From Flavobacteriales bacterium (GTDB taxonomy: Bacteria; Bacteroidota; Bacteroidia; Flavobacteriales_D; Sanyastnellaceae): a stretch of DNA of 5,097 nucleotides. Location of the stretch: assembly GCA_947464885.1 (NCBI GenBank), contig CANHYZ010000191.1:1-5097 (forward strand). Direction: 5' to 3'. The notes below the pieces were generated by a model, which worked only from the letters and a program-made list of their open reading frames with translations, was not told the origin of the DNA and did no database searches. Below, one piece after another: positions 5,071-5,097 of the stretch (position 1 is its first letter; the number at the start of each line of letters is the position of its first letter). Position numbers and translations under genes: made by a program.

Positions 5071-5097
5071 CTACTGCAGAACGATCGTCCTCGTATC
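5071..5097 (-). CDS. C-terminal end of a gene entering from the right, possibly a T9SS cargo protein
   Basis: The minus strand from the edge reads DTRTIVLQ followed by TAG (5073-5071). Short tails of the type x-x-[KR]-x-[IV]-[VL]-[LV]-Q or K end many Bacteroidota type IX secretion sorting domains, the signal that sends a protein across the outer membrane. Only eight codons are visible, so both the frame and the assignment are tentative. A strong minus-strand terminator about 98 bp further on supports a gene ending here. Confidence 0.42.
   Translation of the reverse strand, partial: DTRTIVLQ

Overview
The window looks like part of a Bacteroidota (Bacteroidetes/Chlorobi lineage) chromosome. 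Three things point there: a YfhO-family membrane protein start preceded by a small membrane protein ending in GDYVDF, which resembles DUF4834; a large secreted Asp-box (BNR) beta-propeller protein of a type common in that phylum; and a right-edge reading frame ending in RTIVLQ, which resembles the tail of a type IX secretion (T9SS) sorting domain. Every supported gene is on the minus strand. I cannot fix the class or genus from the sequence.

From low to high coordinates: the N-terminal 72 residues of a YfhO-like protein (1-218); a DUF4834-like protein (280-549), probably co-transcribed with it; a 300-bp gap holding five 25-bp tandem repeats and an inverted outlying copy (617-838); a complete 982-residue secreted Asp-box protein (852-3800); a gap with a strong imperfect inverted repeat of the CGCAGAGGCGCAGAG type (3886-3965); a 220-residue reading frame joining a RelE/HigB-type toxin to a HigA-type helix-turn-helix antitoxin (3985-4647); its probable promoter and operator (4654-4706); a non-coding stretch with a strong terminator (4941-4972) and a 20-bp perfect palindrome (5020-5039); and the last eight codons of a further gene at the right edge.

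The most interesting locus is the toxin-antitoxin gene. These two domains are normally separate proteins. Here they are in one frame, and the junction carries A AAA AAG in the correct reading phase, a 7-nt spacer and a 7-bp stem-loop, the same layout as the bacterial dnaX -1 frameshift site. A -1 shift would end translation three codons later and release a free 121-residue toxin. The same run of six A also gives a plainer explanation: adding one A restores two ordinary overlapping genes, a 121-residue toxin and a 111-residue antitoxin with its own ATG and Shine-Dalgarno sequence. The locus is therefore either a recoding-controlled toxin-antitoxin switch, a recent fusion by a one-base deletion, or a homopolymer sequencing error. 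Reads and homologues would decide between these.

The remaining genes look like ordinary housekeeping or secretome genes separated by small repeats.
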